Below the pieces are notes generated by a model. That model was not told where the DNA came from, made no database searches, and worked only from the letters and a program-made list of their open reading frames with translations. DNA of 8,350 nt from an uncultured Microbacterium sp. (lineage in GTDB: Bacteria; Actinomycetota; Actinomycetes; Actinomycetales; Microbacteriaceae). Below are positions 1 to 6,466 of this stretch, piece after piece. The stretch is from NCBI GenBank assembly GCA_937988695.1, contig CALKHM010000322.1, forward strand, positions 1 to 8,350, read 5' to 3'. Each line of letters starts with the position of its first letter. The stretch's first letter is position 1. The translations under genes were made by a program, and so were the position numbers.

Positions 1-26
1 AAACCGCCCGCAGTTTGATGTGCATT

Positions 27-50
27 CGCCAAATTCATGTGAATTTGGCG
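27..50. promoter_or_regulatory. Perfect 24-bp palindrome upstream of the MFS gene, probable operator
   Basis: The arms CGCCAAATTCA (27-37) and TGAATTTGGCG (40-50) are exact reverse complements separated by only two bases (TG). Its AT-rich core stands out in very GC-rich DNA. Beyond it, TGTGC (19-23) and GCACA (50-54) are also complementary, offset by a few bases. No T-run follows, and a two-base loop is poor for an RNA terminator, so a dimeric regulator site is the better reading. It lies about 60 bp upstream of the inferred MFS transcript start, which suits an activator, or an operator shared with a divergent gene left of the window. The regulator family is not identified. Confidence 0.6.
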
Positions 51-98
51 CACAGGAGGCGAGGGAGGCCGCGGCGCGGGGCCGGACGCGGCGCGGCC

Positions 99-104
99 TA
101 CACT
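99..104 (+). promoter_or_regulatory. -10 box TACACT for a leaderless MFS transcript
   Basis: TACACT fits the actinobacterial TAnnnT -10 pattern. Six bases (105-110) separate it from the ATG at 111, so transcription starting at the usual distance would begin on the A of the start codon. No Shine-Dalgarno sequence lies near the ATG; the AGGAGG at 54-59 is too far away. No convincing -35 is seen. Confidence 0.5.
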
Positions 105-110
105 GGCCGC

Positions 111-1541
111 ATGAGCAACGACGCTCCCGACGCCGCTGCGCGCGACGCCGCCGCCGCTCCCGCAGCCCGGCTGTCGGCCGGCATCATCACCCGCTACGCC
201 GCAGGCTCGATCGGCACCGGCGGGTTCGCCACCCTGCCCGGGCTGGTGCTGACCTACTACCTGACCGACTCCTTGGGCGTCGCGGCCCTCGCCGCGGGTG
301 TGGTGATCACCGCCGCCAAGGTGTGGGACGTCATCATCGATCCGGTCGTCGGCGCCCTCAGCGACCGCGACCGGATCCGGCACGGCACCAGGCGCGGACT
401 GATGATGCTCGGCGCCTGCACGATCTGGGCGTTCTTCGCGCTGACGTTCGCGACCCCGGCCGCGCTCGGCCCCGTGCTCGGCGCGATTTGGGTGCTGGTG
501 GCCTTTCTGTTGACGGCGACCGCGTTCAGCCTGTTCCAGGTGCCGTACATCGCGCTGCCCGCCGAGCTCACACCCCGGTACGACGAGCGCACCCGGCTGC
601 TCACCTGGCGCGTCGTCGCGCTCACCCTCGCGATCCTGCTGTTCGGGGCCGGCGGGCCCGCCCTACGGCGTGTCACGGGCGGGTACCTGGTGATGGGCAT
701 CGTCGCCGGCATCGTGCTGACGGTCGGGATGCTGGTGGCCACCACGGTGTCCGCGCACGCACGCGCTGCCCGTGAGGATGCGGCTTTGGCACCGGGGCGC
801 TCGGTGCCAGCGCCACGACGCGACCCTCGCTCGGCGACGAGCGGGCTGGACATCCGCGCGCACTATGCCGAGGGACTGGCGGCCCTCCGTCGCAGCGCGC
901 CGTTTCGCACGCTCCTGGGGGCATACCTCCTGCAGGCCCTGGCCACCGGCCTGATGCTCGCCGGTGCCCAGTACGTGGCCACCTGGGTGCTGCACTCCGA
1001 GGCCGCCGTCGAGCTGTTGTTCGCAGCCCTCATCGCGCCCGCGTTCCTCGCCGCGCCCGTGTGGGGAGCGATCGCGAACCGGCTCGGCAAGGAGCGCACG
1101 TTCGCCTACGCGAGCGTGTTGTTCGCGCTGGCGGCCTTGTCGCTGCTCGGCCTGCAGTTCGCGCCGGGTGCCTGGGCGTACGCGCCGGTCGCCGTCGCGG
1201 GCATCGCCTACGCGGGCATGCAGTCGCTGCCGATGGCGATGCTCCCCGACGTGATCTCGCACGACGAGCGCACGCACGGACCGGGCCGGGCGGGCGCGTT
1301 CAGCGGGGTGTGGACCGCCGGGGAGACGATCGGCATGGCCCTGGGCGCGACCGTGCTGTCGATCATCCTCGCGGTCACCGGCTACATCTCGTCGACGAAC
1401 GATGCAACGGTCACGCAGCCGGATGCCGCGGTCAGCGGGATCGTCGTCAGCTTCAGCGTCGTTCCCGCTGTGCTGATCGTGCTGAGCCTGGTGGCGCTCG
1501 ACCGCTACCGCCTGCGCCGCAGCGACATCGACGCCGCCTGA
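111..1541 (+). CDS. MFS transporter of the GPH (glycoside-pentoside-hexuronide:cation symporter) type
   Basis: A 476-residue inner-membrane carrier with about 12 hydrophobic segments, probably moving a sugar, glycoside or related organic solute together with a cation. A 20-residue Ala/Asp-rich tail precedes the first membrane segment. The GPH pattern is clear in the first half: YYLTDSLGV (49-57), a WD-x-IIDP-x-x-GALSDR loop (72-86), and QVPYIALPAELTPRYDERTR (143-162). The second half carries the matching loop MLPDVISHDER (377-387) followed by GAFSGVWT (395-402). A hydrophilic, arginine-rich loop at about 215-265 separates the two halves. The ATG at 111 is preferred over an in-frame ATG at 15, because the -10 box lies between them and the upstream codons encode an arginine-rich stretch unlike a transporter start. 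Its downstream neighbours are alcohol and aldehyde oxidizing enzymes, so it may import their substrate, but it probably has its own promoter. Family is fairly sure; substrate is not known. Confidence 0.88.
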   Translation: MSNDAPDAAARDAAAAPAARLSAGIITRYAAGSIGTGGFATLPGLVLTYYLTDSLGVAALAAGVVITAAKVWDVIIDPVVGALSDRDRIRHGTRRGLMMLGACTIWAFFALTFATPAALGPVLGAIWVLVAFLLTATAFSLFQVPYIALPAELTPRYDERTRLLTWRVVALTLAILLFGAGGPALRRVTGGYLVMGIVAGIVLTVGMLVATTVSAHARAAREDAALAPGRSVPAPRRDPRSATSGLDIRAHYAEGLAALRRSAPFRTLLGAYLLQALATGLMLAGAQYVATWVLHSEAAVELLFAALIAPAFLAAPVWGAIANRLGKERTFAYASVLFALAALSLLGLQFAPGAWAYAPVAVAGIAYAGMQSLPMAMLPDVISHDERTHGPGRAGAFSGVWTAGETIGMALGATVLSIILAVTGYISSTNDATVTQPDAAVSGIVVSFSVVPAVLIVLSLVALDRYRLRRSDIDAA

Positions 1542-1558
1542 GGCATCCGATCGCACCC

Positions 1559-1592
1559 GTCGTGAGACGCAGTCTCACGACTAGACTGAGAC
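1559..1592 (+). promoter_or_regulatory. Promoter of the ALDH-GMC operon with overlapping repressor-type operator
   Basis: The arms GTCGTGAGAC (1559-1568) and GTCTCACGAC (1572-1581) are exact reverse complements around GCA. A -10 box TAGACT (1582-1587) directly follows. The core half-site TGAGAC occurs at 1563-1568, inverted as GTCTCA at 1572-1577, and again as TGAGAC at 1587-1592. The dyad thus fills the weak -35 region and the spacer, and the third half-site overlaps the end of the -10. That layout suits a TetR-type dimeric repressor, but the regulator is inferred and absent from the window. The dyad could also form a 10-bp RNA hairpin behind the MFS gene, although no U-run follows. Confidence 0.6.
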
Positions 1593-1602
1593 ACCCCGCC
1601 CG

Positions 1603-1608
1603 AAGGAG
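1603..1608 (+). promoter_or_regulatory. Shine-Dalgarno AAGGAG fixing the GTG start of the ALDH gene
   Basis: AAGGAG lies six bases before the GTG at 1615, an ideal spacing. A start near 1594 is predicted from the TAGACT box, giving a leader of about 21 bases. This gene is therefore leadered, unlike three others in the window. Confidence 0.75.
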
Positions 1609-1614
1609 AGCGTC

Positions 1615-3411
1615 GTGCCGACACCCGCGAACAGCCACGAGCCCGCGTCGGAGCTGAAGCGTCCGAGCGCGAAGAAGACGGCCGCCGCAGACGCCTCCGC
1701 CGCGCTTGCCGACGCGACGCGAGCCGAGCTGGACGACGCGATCGCGGCCGTCGGCTCCGGCGCGCGCACGTGGAGCCTGCTGACGCTCGATCAGCGCGCG
1801 CGGCTGTTCGAGCGCGTGCGCGCCGCCGTGGTCGCCTGCGCCGAGGAGTGGGCGACCGTCGCCGCGCGCTCGAAGGGGCTCGACGAGTCGAGCCCCCTGT
1901 TCGGGGAGGAGTGGCTGGCGGGGCCCTACGCCGTGCTCGGCGCGATCGACGGATACGTGTCGACGCTGCGGGCGCTGGCGCGGGGCGCCAGCCCGCTGGA
2001 CGGAGTGAAGACGGATGCCGCGCCCGGCGGCCGCGTGCGTGCACACGTGTTCCCCGCAGAGAGGATCGACCGGCTGCTGCTGTCGGGCTTCACGGGCGAG
2101 GTCTGGTTCGAGCCGGGTGTCTCGGCGCGGCAGGCCGCGGATTCGGCAGGGCTCGGCCAGCGGCATCCGGCAGGGCAGGCGAGCGTGGGCCTCGTGCTCG
2201 GCGCCGGCAACATCACCGCGATCCCGGTGATGGACGTGTTCTACGAGCTGCTGGCCGCGAACCGCGTGAGCGTGTTGAAGGTGAACCCCACGCAGGATGC
2301 GCTCGTGCCACTGTTCGAGCGCGCCCTGGCACCGCTTACCGAACCCGGCTTCCTGCGCATCGTGCGCGGCGGTGGAGACGTCGGCGCCTATCTCACCCGG
2401 CACGAGGCGTTCTCGCACATCCACATCACGGGTTCTGCGACGACGTTCGACGCGATCGTGTGGGGCACCGGGGCCGAGGCCGCACGGCGGCGGAAGGCAG
2501 GGGATCCGAGGCTTGCCACGCCCATCACGGCCGAGCTCGGCGGCGTCTCGCCCATCATCGTCGTGCCGGGGCGCTGGACGACAGCCGACCTGGAGTACCA
2601 GGCATCCCACATCGCCACCATGCGGCTGCACAACAGCGGGCACAACTGCATCGCCGGGCAGGTCGTCATCATCAGCCGCGACTGGCCGCAGCGCGGCGCG
2701 TTCCTGGCTGCGTTGCGCGAGGCGTACGCGCAGGCGCCGCAGCGTCCAGTGTGGTACCCGAACAGCGATGGCCGACTCGAGGCGGCCGCGACCGACTATC
2801 CCGACGCGACCTGGTCGGCTGACCGCACCCGGGCCCTGGTGGAGATCGGCGCCGACGACGATGCAGACCCTCTCGAGCGCACCGAGTACTTCGCACCGGT
2901 GCTCGGCGTGATCGGGCTCGCCGGCAATGGCCAGGAGTTCCTGGATGCTGCTGTGTCACACGCGAACGGGAGGCTCACCGGCACGCTCGGCGCGAACGTG
3001 CTGATCGATCCCGACACCGAGCATGCGCTCGGCGACGGCTTCGAGCGGGCGATCGCCGAGCTGCACTACGGTGGCATCGCGATCAACGCCTGGACCGGGA
3101 TCGTGTTCGCCACCCCGGTCCTGTCCTGGGGTGCTTTCCCCGGCGGATCGATCGACGACGTCGGCAGCGGCATCGGGGTGGTGCACAACACCCGGCTGCT
3201 GGGCGGCGTGGAGCGCTCGATCATGCGCGGGCCGTTCCGTCCGTTCCCGCGCTCGCTCGGCCGACGCGACCGGTTCTCGGTGCTGCCCAAGCCGCCGTGG
3301 TTCGTCGATGCCCGCACCGGTAGCGCGGTCAGCGAGGGCCTGACCCGGTGGAACATGCACCACAGCGCGCCGCACCTGGTCGCCACCCTGACGAAGGCCA
3401 TGCGCTCATGA
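1615..3411 (+). CDS. Aldehyde dehydrogenase superfamily protein, long form
   Basis: A 598-residue cytosolic NAD(P)-dependent aldehyde dehydrogenase, expected to oxidize an aldehyde to its acid. All catalytic landmarks are visible: GAGNI with the oxyanion Asn199, VLKVNP with the cofactor-binding Lys222, TGS (272-274), the general base Glu307 in AELGG, the nucleophile Cys345 in NSGHNCIAG, and EYFAP (424-428), matching the family's E-x-F-x-P. It is about 100 residues longer than a typical ~490-residue ALDH. The extra length is an Ala/Lys-rich start (about 1-35), a long segment before the Rossmann core (about 85-180), and a tail after about 530 rich in Arg, Pro and aromatics. The Cys motif differs from the usual G-Q-x-C form. 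Start is GTG with a good ribosome site. The stop overlaps the GMC oxidoreductase start by 4 bp, so the two are cotranscribed. The likely substrate is the aldehyde made by that partner. Betaine aldehyde dehydrogenase is not supported by these motifs. Confidence 0.85.
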   Translation: MPTPANSHEPASELKRPSAKKTAAADASAALADATRAELDDAIAAVGSGARTWSLLTLDQRARLFERVRAAVVACAEEWATVAARSKGLDESSPLFGEEWLAGPYAVLGAIDGYVSTLRALARGASPLDGVKTDAAPGGRVRAHVFPAERIDRLLLSGFTGEVWFEPGVSARQAADSAGLGQRHPAGQASVGLVLGAGNITAIPVMDVFYELLAANRVSVLKVNPTQDALVPLFERALAPLTEPGFLRIVRGGGDVGAYLTRHEAFSHIHITGSATTFDAIVWGTGAEAARRRKAGDPRLATPITAELGGVSPIIVVPGRWTTADLEYQASHIATMRLHNSGHNCIAGQVVIISRDWPQRGAFLAALREAYAQAPQRPVWYPNSDGRLEAAATDYPDATWSADRTRALVEIGADDDADPLERTEYFAPVLGVIGLAGNGQEFLDAAVSHANGRLTGTLGANVLIDPDTEHALGDGFERAIAELHYGGIAINAWTGIVFATPVLSWGAFPGGSIDDVGSGIGVVHNTRLLGGVERSIMRGPFRPFPRSLGRRDRFSVLPKPPWFVDARTGSAVSEGLTRWNMHHSAPHLVATLTKAMRS

Positions 3412-5009
3412 GCAGGCCGCTGCAGGCGGACTACATCGTCGTCGGCGCAGGCTCCGCGGGCGCCGTCGTGGCGGCGCGACTGAGCGAGGACCCGCACGTC
3501 GAGGTGCTGCTGCTCGAGGCCGGCGGCCCCGACAAGGCGCTTGAGCTGCACGTGCCGGCCGCGTTCTCGAAGCTGTTTCGCGGCCCGTACGACTGGAGCT
3601 ACGACACCGCGCCGCAGCCGCGACTGGACGGTCGCACGGTGTACTGGCCGCGCGGCAAGACACTCGGCGGGTCGTCGTCGCTGAACGCCATGATGTGGGT
3701 GCGCGGGTTCGCCGCCGACTACGACGCGTGGGCGACCGCGGCCGGCCAGCGCTGGTCGTGGCAGTCACTGGTCCCGTACTTCCAGCGTGTCGAGCGCACG
3801 CAGGATGCCACGGACCCGACGCAGGGCACGACCGGTGCGCAGCACGTCGAGCATCAGCGCGACCCGCGTCCGCACACCGCGGCGTTCCTGCAGGCAGCGC
3901 GCGAGGCCGGCTACTCGGTCACCGCGCCGAACCTGCCCGCCGGTCAGGGATTCTCACAGACCATGGTCACTCACCACCGGGGTGCGCGCGCATCGACCGC
4001 CGACGCGTATCTGCGACCGGCATCCCGCCGGCGGAACCTGCGCGTGATCGCCCATGCGCTCGTACGGAAGGTGACGTTCGAGGGCGCCCGCGCCACCGGC
4101 GTCTACGTGGAGATCGACGGCATCACCCGGCAGGCCGGCGCGAGACGCGAGGTCATCCTCTGCGGCGGCGCGATCGGCACCCCGCAGCTGCTGCAATGCA
4201 GCGGCATCGGGCCGTCCGCGCAGCTTCGCGCGCACGGCATCTGCCCGCTCGTGGACGCCGAGGAGGTCGGCGCGAACCTGCAGGACCACCTCGTGGCCGG
4301 GCTCGCCCCCGCCGCGCGCGGCGGGACGCTGTATGGAGCCCAGAAGCCGCGGCAGCTCGTGGCGTACCTGGCCCGGCGACGCGGGATGCTGACCTCGAAC
4401 GTCGCGGAGGCGTACGGGTTCGTGCGCACCGACGTCGCCGACCGCGCAGGCGAGCCCGTCGGCCTGCCCGACATCGAGATCATCTTCGCCGCGGCGCCCT
4501 ATGTCGGCGAGGGCCTGGTGCCGCTGCCCGGCGAGGGGCTCACGGTCGGCGCGATCCTGCTGCAGCCGCGCAGCCGCGGCACCGTGCGGCTCGCATCGGC
4601 CGATCCGGCGGTCAAGCCGGTCATCGACCCGGCGTACCTGTCCGACCCGCTCGACGAGGAGGCGATGCTCGCCGGCCTCGCGGTGTGCGAGCGGCTGCTG
4701 GAGACCGATGCGCTGCGCGCGGTCACCACCGGCGGCTGGGTGCAGCCGGCCGGAGGCGAGCGGATGACGCCGGCCGAGCGTGCGGACGTGTCGCTGCACG
4801 GCTACTCGCACACCCTGTATCACCCGGTCGGCACCGCACGAATGGGGTCGGATGCGGCATCCGTGGTGGATCCCGAGCTGCGCGTGCGCGGCGTCGAGGG
4901 CCTGCGCGTGGCCGACGCCTCGATCATGCCGCGGATCATCCACGGGCACACCAACGCGCCGGCGATCGTGATCGGCGAGGTGGCAGCCGACCTCATCCGT
5001 GACCGGTAG
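3408..5009 (+). CDS. GMC family FAD-dependent alcohol dehydrogenase (choline dehydrogenase-like)
   Basis: A 533-residue flavoprotein of the glucose-methanol-choline oxidoreductase family, which oxidizes alcohols to aldehydes. The N-terminus has the FAD-binding GAGSAG (13-18) and the ribose-binding Glu37 in LLLEAGG. GMC signature 1 is PRGKTLGGSSSLNAMMWVRG (81-100) and signature 2 is GGAIGTPQLLQCSGIG (253-268). The catalytic His472 sits in YHPVGTARMG, and the His/Asn partner position near the C-terminus is Asn516 in HTNAPA. Length and domain order are normal for the bacterial branch. The ATG at 3408 overlaps the preceding TGA as ATGA, and family alignment starts here, so translation is probably coupled; a weak GAAGG lies at 3393-3397. 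With the adjacent aldehyde dehydrogenase it forms a two-step alcohol-to-acid oxidation unit. Likely substrates in this family include choline, alkanols, polyethylene glycol-type and aromatic alcohols; the sequence does not decide between them. It could be an oxygen-using oxidase rather than a dehydrogenase. Confidence 0.9.
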   Translation: MSRPLQADYIVVGAGSAGAVVAARLSEDPHVEVLLLEAGGPDKALELHVPAAFSKLFRGPYDWSYDTAPQPRLDGRTVYWPRGKTLGGSSSLNAMMWVRGFAADYDAWATAAGQRWSWQSLVPYFQRVERTQDATDPTQGTTGAQHVEHQRDPRPHTAAFLQAAREAGYSVTAPNLPAGQGFSQTMVTHHRGARASTADAYLRPASRRRNLRVIAHALVRKVTFEGARATGVYVEIDGITRQAGARREVILCGGAIGTPQLLQCSGIGPSAQLRAHGICPLVDAEEVGANLQDHLVAGLAPAARGGTLYGAQKPRQLVAYLARRRGMLTSNVAEAYGFVRTDVADRAGEPVGLPDIEIIFAAAPYVGEGLVPLPGEGLTVGAILLQPRSRGTVRLASADPAVKPVIDPAYLSDPLDEEAMLAGLAVCERLLETDALRAVTTGGWVQPAGGERMTPAERADVSLHGYSHTLYHPVGTARMGSDAASVVDPELRVRGVEGLRVADASIMPRIIHGHTNAPAIVIGEVAADLIRDR

Positions 5010-5020
5010 CCGCCGGTCGC
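4999..5020 (+). terminator. Hairpin spanning the GMC gene stop codon, possible weak terminator
   Basis: GACCGG (5001-5006) pairs with CCGGTC (5013-5018), and the TAG stop lies in the six-base loop. Two further pairs (T-G wobble and G-C) extend the stem at its base. No U-run follows, so termination is only a possibility. The 3' arm is also the first repeat unit of the downstream array. Confidence 0.3.
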
Positions 5021-5138
5021 CGGGCGAGCGCACCCGGGTCGTCGAGCGAGCGCACCCGGGTCGTCGAGCGAGCACCCCCCTAGCGCCGGTCGTCGGGCGA
5101 GCGCACCCGGGTCGTCGAGCGGGCACACCCCTAGTTCC
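5013..5138. repeat. Degenerate GGTCG-headed intergenic repeats with 22/29-bp spacing (51-bp higher-order unit)
   Basis: Units beginning GGTCG start at 5015, 5037, 5059, 5088 and 5110, and a sixth at 5139 begins the full palindrome. The spacings are 22, 22, 29, 22 and 29 bp. Most units continue TCGTCGAGCGAGCGCACC or a close variant; the units ending each 51-bp block finish in CCCCTAG plus a few bases. Thus 5037-5087 and 5088-5138 are two diverged copies of one 51-bp block. The exact palindrome ACCCGGGT occurs at 5032-5039, 5054-5061 and 5105-5112. The units resemble the left arm of the palindrome at 5139-5172. I see no gene in this 226-bp spacer. Confidence 0.8.
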
Positions 5139-5172
5139 GGTCGTTGAGCGAGCGCAGCGAGTCGAAACGACC
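5139..5172. repeat. 34-bp intergenic palindromic element (REP-like)
   Basis: The outer arms GGTCGTT (5139-5145) and AACGACC (5166-5172) are exact reverse complements. Between them lies GAGCGAGCGCAGCGAGTCG. From memory, this motif recurs in intergenic spaces of Microbacterium and relatives; I could not check this here. It appears to be the intact form of the element whose left half is repeated just upstream. It may act as a transcript hairpin behind the GMC gene or be a passively spread repeat. Confidence 0.65.
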
Positions 5173-5223
5173 ACCCCGGGTCGCCGCGCTCCCGCCCGAC
5201 GCCCGGACGAGCGGTCCGCGGCA

Positions 5224-5229
5224 TAGGCT
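5224..5229 (+). promoter_or_regulatory. -10 box TAGGCT for a leaderless mdh transcript
   Basis: TAGGCT fits TAnnnT and is separated from the ATG at 5236 by six bases, the same distance as in front of the MFS gene. The sequence between shows no Shine-Dalgarno. No clear -35 is visible at the expected place (about 5200-5206). Confidence 0.5.
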
Positions 5230-5235
5230 CGGACC

Positions 5236-6252
5236 ATGGCACAGACACCGGTCACCGTGACCATCACCGGCGCGGGCGGACAGATCGGGTACGCGCTGTT
5301 GTTCCGCATCGCGGCGGGCGACATGCTCGGCACTGGGCAGCCCGTGCGACTGCGACTGCTGGAGATCCCACAGGGCCTGCGATCCGCCGAGGGCGCCGCG
5401 CTCGAACTGCAGGACGGCGCCTTCCCGCTACTGGGCGACGTGGAGGTCACCGACGACACCGCAGTCGGCTTCGACGGGTGCGATATCGCCCTGCTGGTGG
5501 GCTCGCGTCCGCGCGGTCCGGGCATGGAGCGCGCCGACCTGCTCACCGCCAACGCCGGGATCTTCGGCCCGCAGGGCGCCGCGATCGCCGCGCACGCGGC
5601 GGCAGGCGTGCGAGTCGTGGTGGTCGGAAACCCTGCCAACACGAACGCGCTCATCGCGCGAGCGGCGGCGCCCGACCTGCCCGACGACCGCTTCACGGCC
5701 CTGACCAGGCTGGATCACAACAGAGCCGTCGGCCAGCTCGCCGCCGCGCTCGACGTGATGCCCGGGTCGATCCGAGACGTCGCGATCTGGGGCAATCACT
5801 CCGCGACACAGTTCCCCGACATCGCACACGCGACCGTAGACGGTGCCCGAGCGCTGGATGCCCTGTCCGCGCGCTTCGGCGGGCCCTATGCCGCCACGTC
5901 GTGGCTCGATGACGAGTTCGTGCCCCGGGTGGCCGGCCGCGGGGCGGAGATCATCGAGGTGCGCGGGTCGTCGTCGGTGGCATCCGCCGCCAATGCCGCG
6001 ATCGATCACGTGCGTGACTGGATGCTCGGCCGACCCGCCGACGCCGGCTGGACCTCGGCTGCGGTGGTCTCGCATGGCGAATACGGGGTGCCTGAGGGAC
6101 TGGTCTCGTCGTTTCCCGTCACCAGCGACGGCGATGGGTACCGCATCGTCGAGGGGTTGGCGCTGGATGCCCGCGCACGCGCCCGGATCGACGCGTCCGT
6201 CGCCGAGCTCATCGGCGAGCGCGACGCGGTCGCTCGTGCCGGCCTGCTGTAG
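5236..6252 (+). CDS. mdh: NAD-dependent malate dehydrogenase
   Basis: A 338-residue cytosolic enzyme interconverting malate and oxaloacetate in the citric acid cycle. The sequence is typical of the type 2 malate dehydrogenase family, slightly longer than the usual ~329 residues. The Rossmann fold opens with TGAGGQIGYALL (11-22). Glu43 at the end of the second strand (LLEIP) indicates NAD rather than NADP. The mobile substrate loop is RPRGPGMERADLL (91-103), with Arg93 and Arg99 in the expected places. GNPANTNA is at 131-138. The catalytic pair is Asp160 in LDHNRA, with its substrate-binding Arg163, and His188 in GNHSATQ. The C-terminus ends in AGLL. The start is supported by the -10 box and by the family start just before the first strand. 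It is separated from the oxidation operon by a 226-bp repeat-filled spacer and has a probable terminator, so it is likely a single-gene transcript. Confidence 0.95.
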   Translation: MAQTPVTVTITGAGGQIGYALLFRIAAGDMLGTGQPVRLRLLEIPQGLRSAEGAALELQDGAFPLLGDVEVTDDTAVGFDGCDIALLVGSRPRGPGMERADLLTANAGIFGPQGAAIAAHAAAGVRVVVVGNPANTNALIARAAAPDLPDDRFTALTRLDHNRAVGQLAAALDVMPGSIRDVAIWGNHSATQFPDIAHATVDGARALDALSARFGGPYAATSWLDDEFVPRVAGRGAEIIEVRGSSSVASAANAAIDHVRDWMLGRPADAGWTSAAVVSHGEYGVPEGLVSSFPVTSDGDGYRIVEGLALDARARARIDASVAELIGERDAVARAGLL

Positions 6253-6285
6253 CCGGCGCCCGGCACGCCAGAACACCCGGCACAC

Positions 6286-6305
6286 CGCCGCGCGACCGCG
6301 CGGCG
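6286..6305 (+). terminator. GC-rich hairpin 34 bp after mdh, probable terminator
   Basis: CGCCGCGCG (6286-6294) and CGCGCGGCG (6297-6305) are exact reverse complements around AC; as RNA this gives about eight pairs with a four-base loop. TCCCC rather than a U-run follows, as in many actinobacterial hairpin ends. Confidence 0.5.
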
Positions 6306-6333
6306 TCCCCAACCCCGGAACACCGTGAACCAC

Positions 6334-6351
6334 GAGGCCGATGACGGCCTC
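6334..6351. terminator. Hairpin in the convergent mdh-pip spacer, possible bidirectional terminator
   Basis: GAGGCCG (6334-6340), loop ATGA, CGGCCTC (6345-6351): a perfect 7-bp stem with a tetraloop. It lies between two genes whose ends face each other, so it could stop readthrough from either side. It has no U-run on either strand. Confidence 0.4.
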
Positions 6352-6384
6352 ATCCGCCCCACCCGCCCCACGTCTCCGGAGTAC

Positions 6385-6432
6385 GGCACACCCCACGCCC
6401 GGCACACCCCACGCCCGGCACACCCCACGCCC
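6385..6432. repeat. Three exact tandem copies of a 16-bp unit
   Basis: GGCACACCCCACGCCC is repeated without any change at 6385-6400, 6401-6416 and 6417-6432. Related CCCGGCAC words occur at about 6259 and 6277 after mdh. The exact identity suggests recent slippage or active homogenization. No coding role is visible. Confidence 0.9.
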
Positions 6433-6456
6433 GGCGCCGGGCACCGGGCGGCCCGG
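6429..6456. terminator. Adjacent GC palindromes just beyond the pip stop codon, possible terminator
   Basis: GCCCGGCGCCGGGC (6429-6442) is a perfect 14-bp palindrome. CCGGGC (6444-6449) and GCCCGG (6451-6456) flank a single G. Read on the minus strand these lie 11 to 38 bases after the pip stop and could form strong hairpins, without a U-run. Confidence 0.35.
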
Positions 6457-6466
6457 CAGCCGGCCC

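Noticed and set aside
54..59. AGGAGG ribosome site with a small gene near the left edge
   Set aside because: No ATG, GTG or TTG follows at a usable distance, and the next supported start (111) is 51 bases away.
663..1556. Minus-strand open frame opposite the MFS gene
   Set aside because: It is antisense to a clear transporter and made of Arg/Asp/Gly-rich sequence with no motif or start signal.
1615..5009. Choline-to-betaine pair (betB/betA)
   Set aside because: The GMC protein is choline dehydrogenase-like, but the aldehyde dehydrogenase is too long and its Cys motif is unlike betaine aldehyde dehydrogenase. No choline transporter or betI is seen. Specific symbols were not given.
5013..5172. 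CRISPR-like array
   Set aside because: Units are adjacent and degenerate with no unique spacers, and no cas gene is present. They are pieces of an intergenic palindrome.
3954..5696. Long open frame on the minus strand (580 codons) across the GMC gene, the repeats and mdh
   Set aside because: It runs antisense to two well-recognized genes, is rich in Arg/Ala/Gly/Pro as expected for shadow frames in high-GC DNA, and crosses the repeat array, giving repetitive nonsense protein. It shows no family motif.
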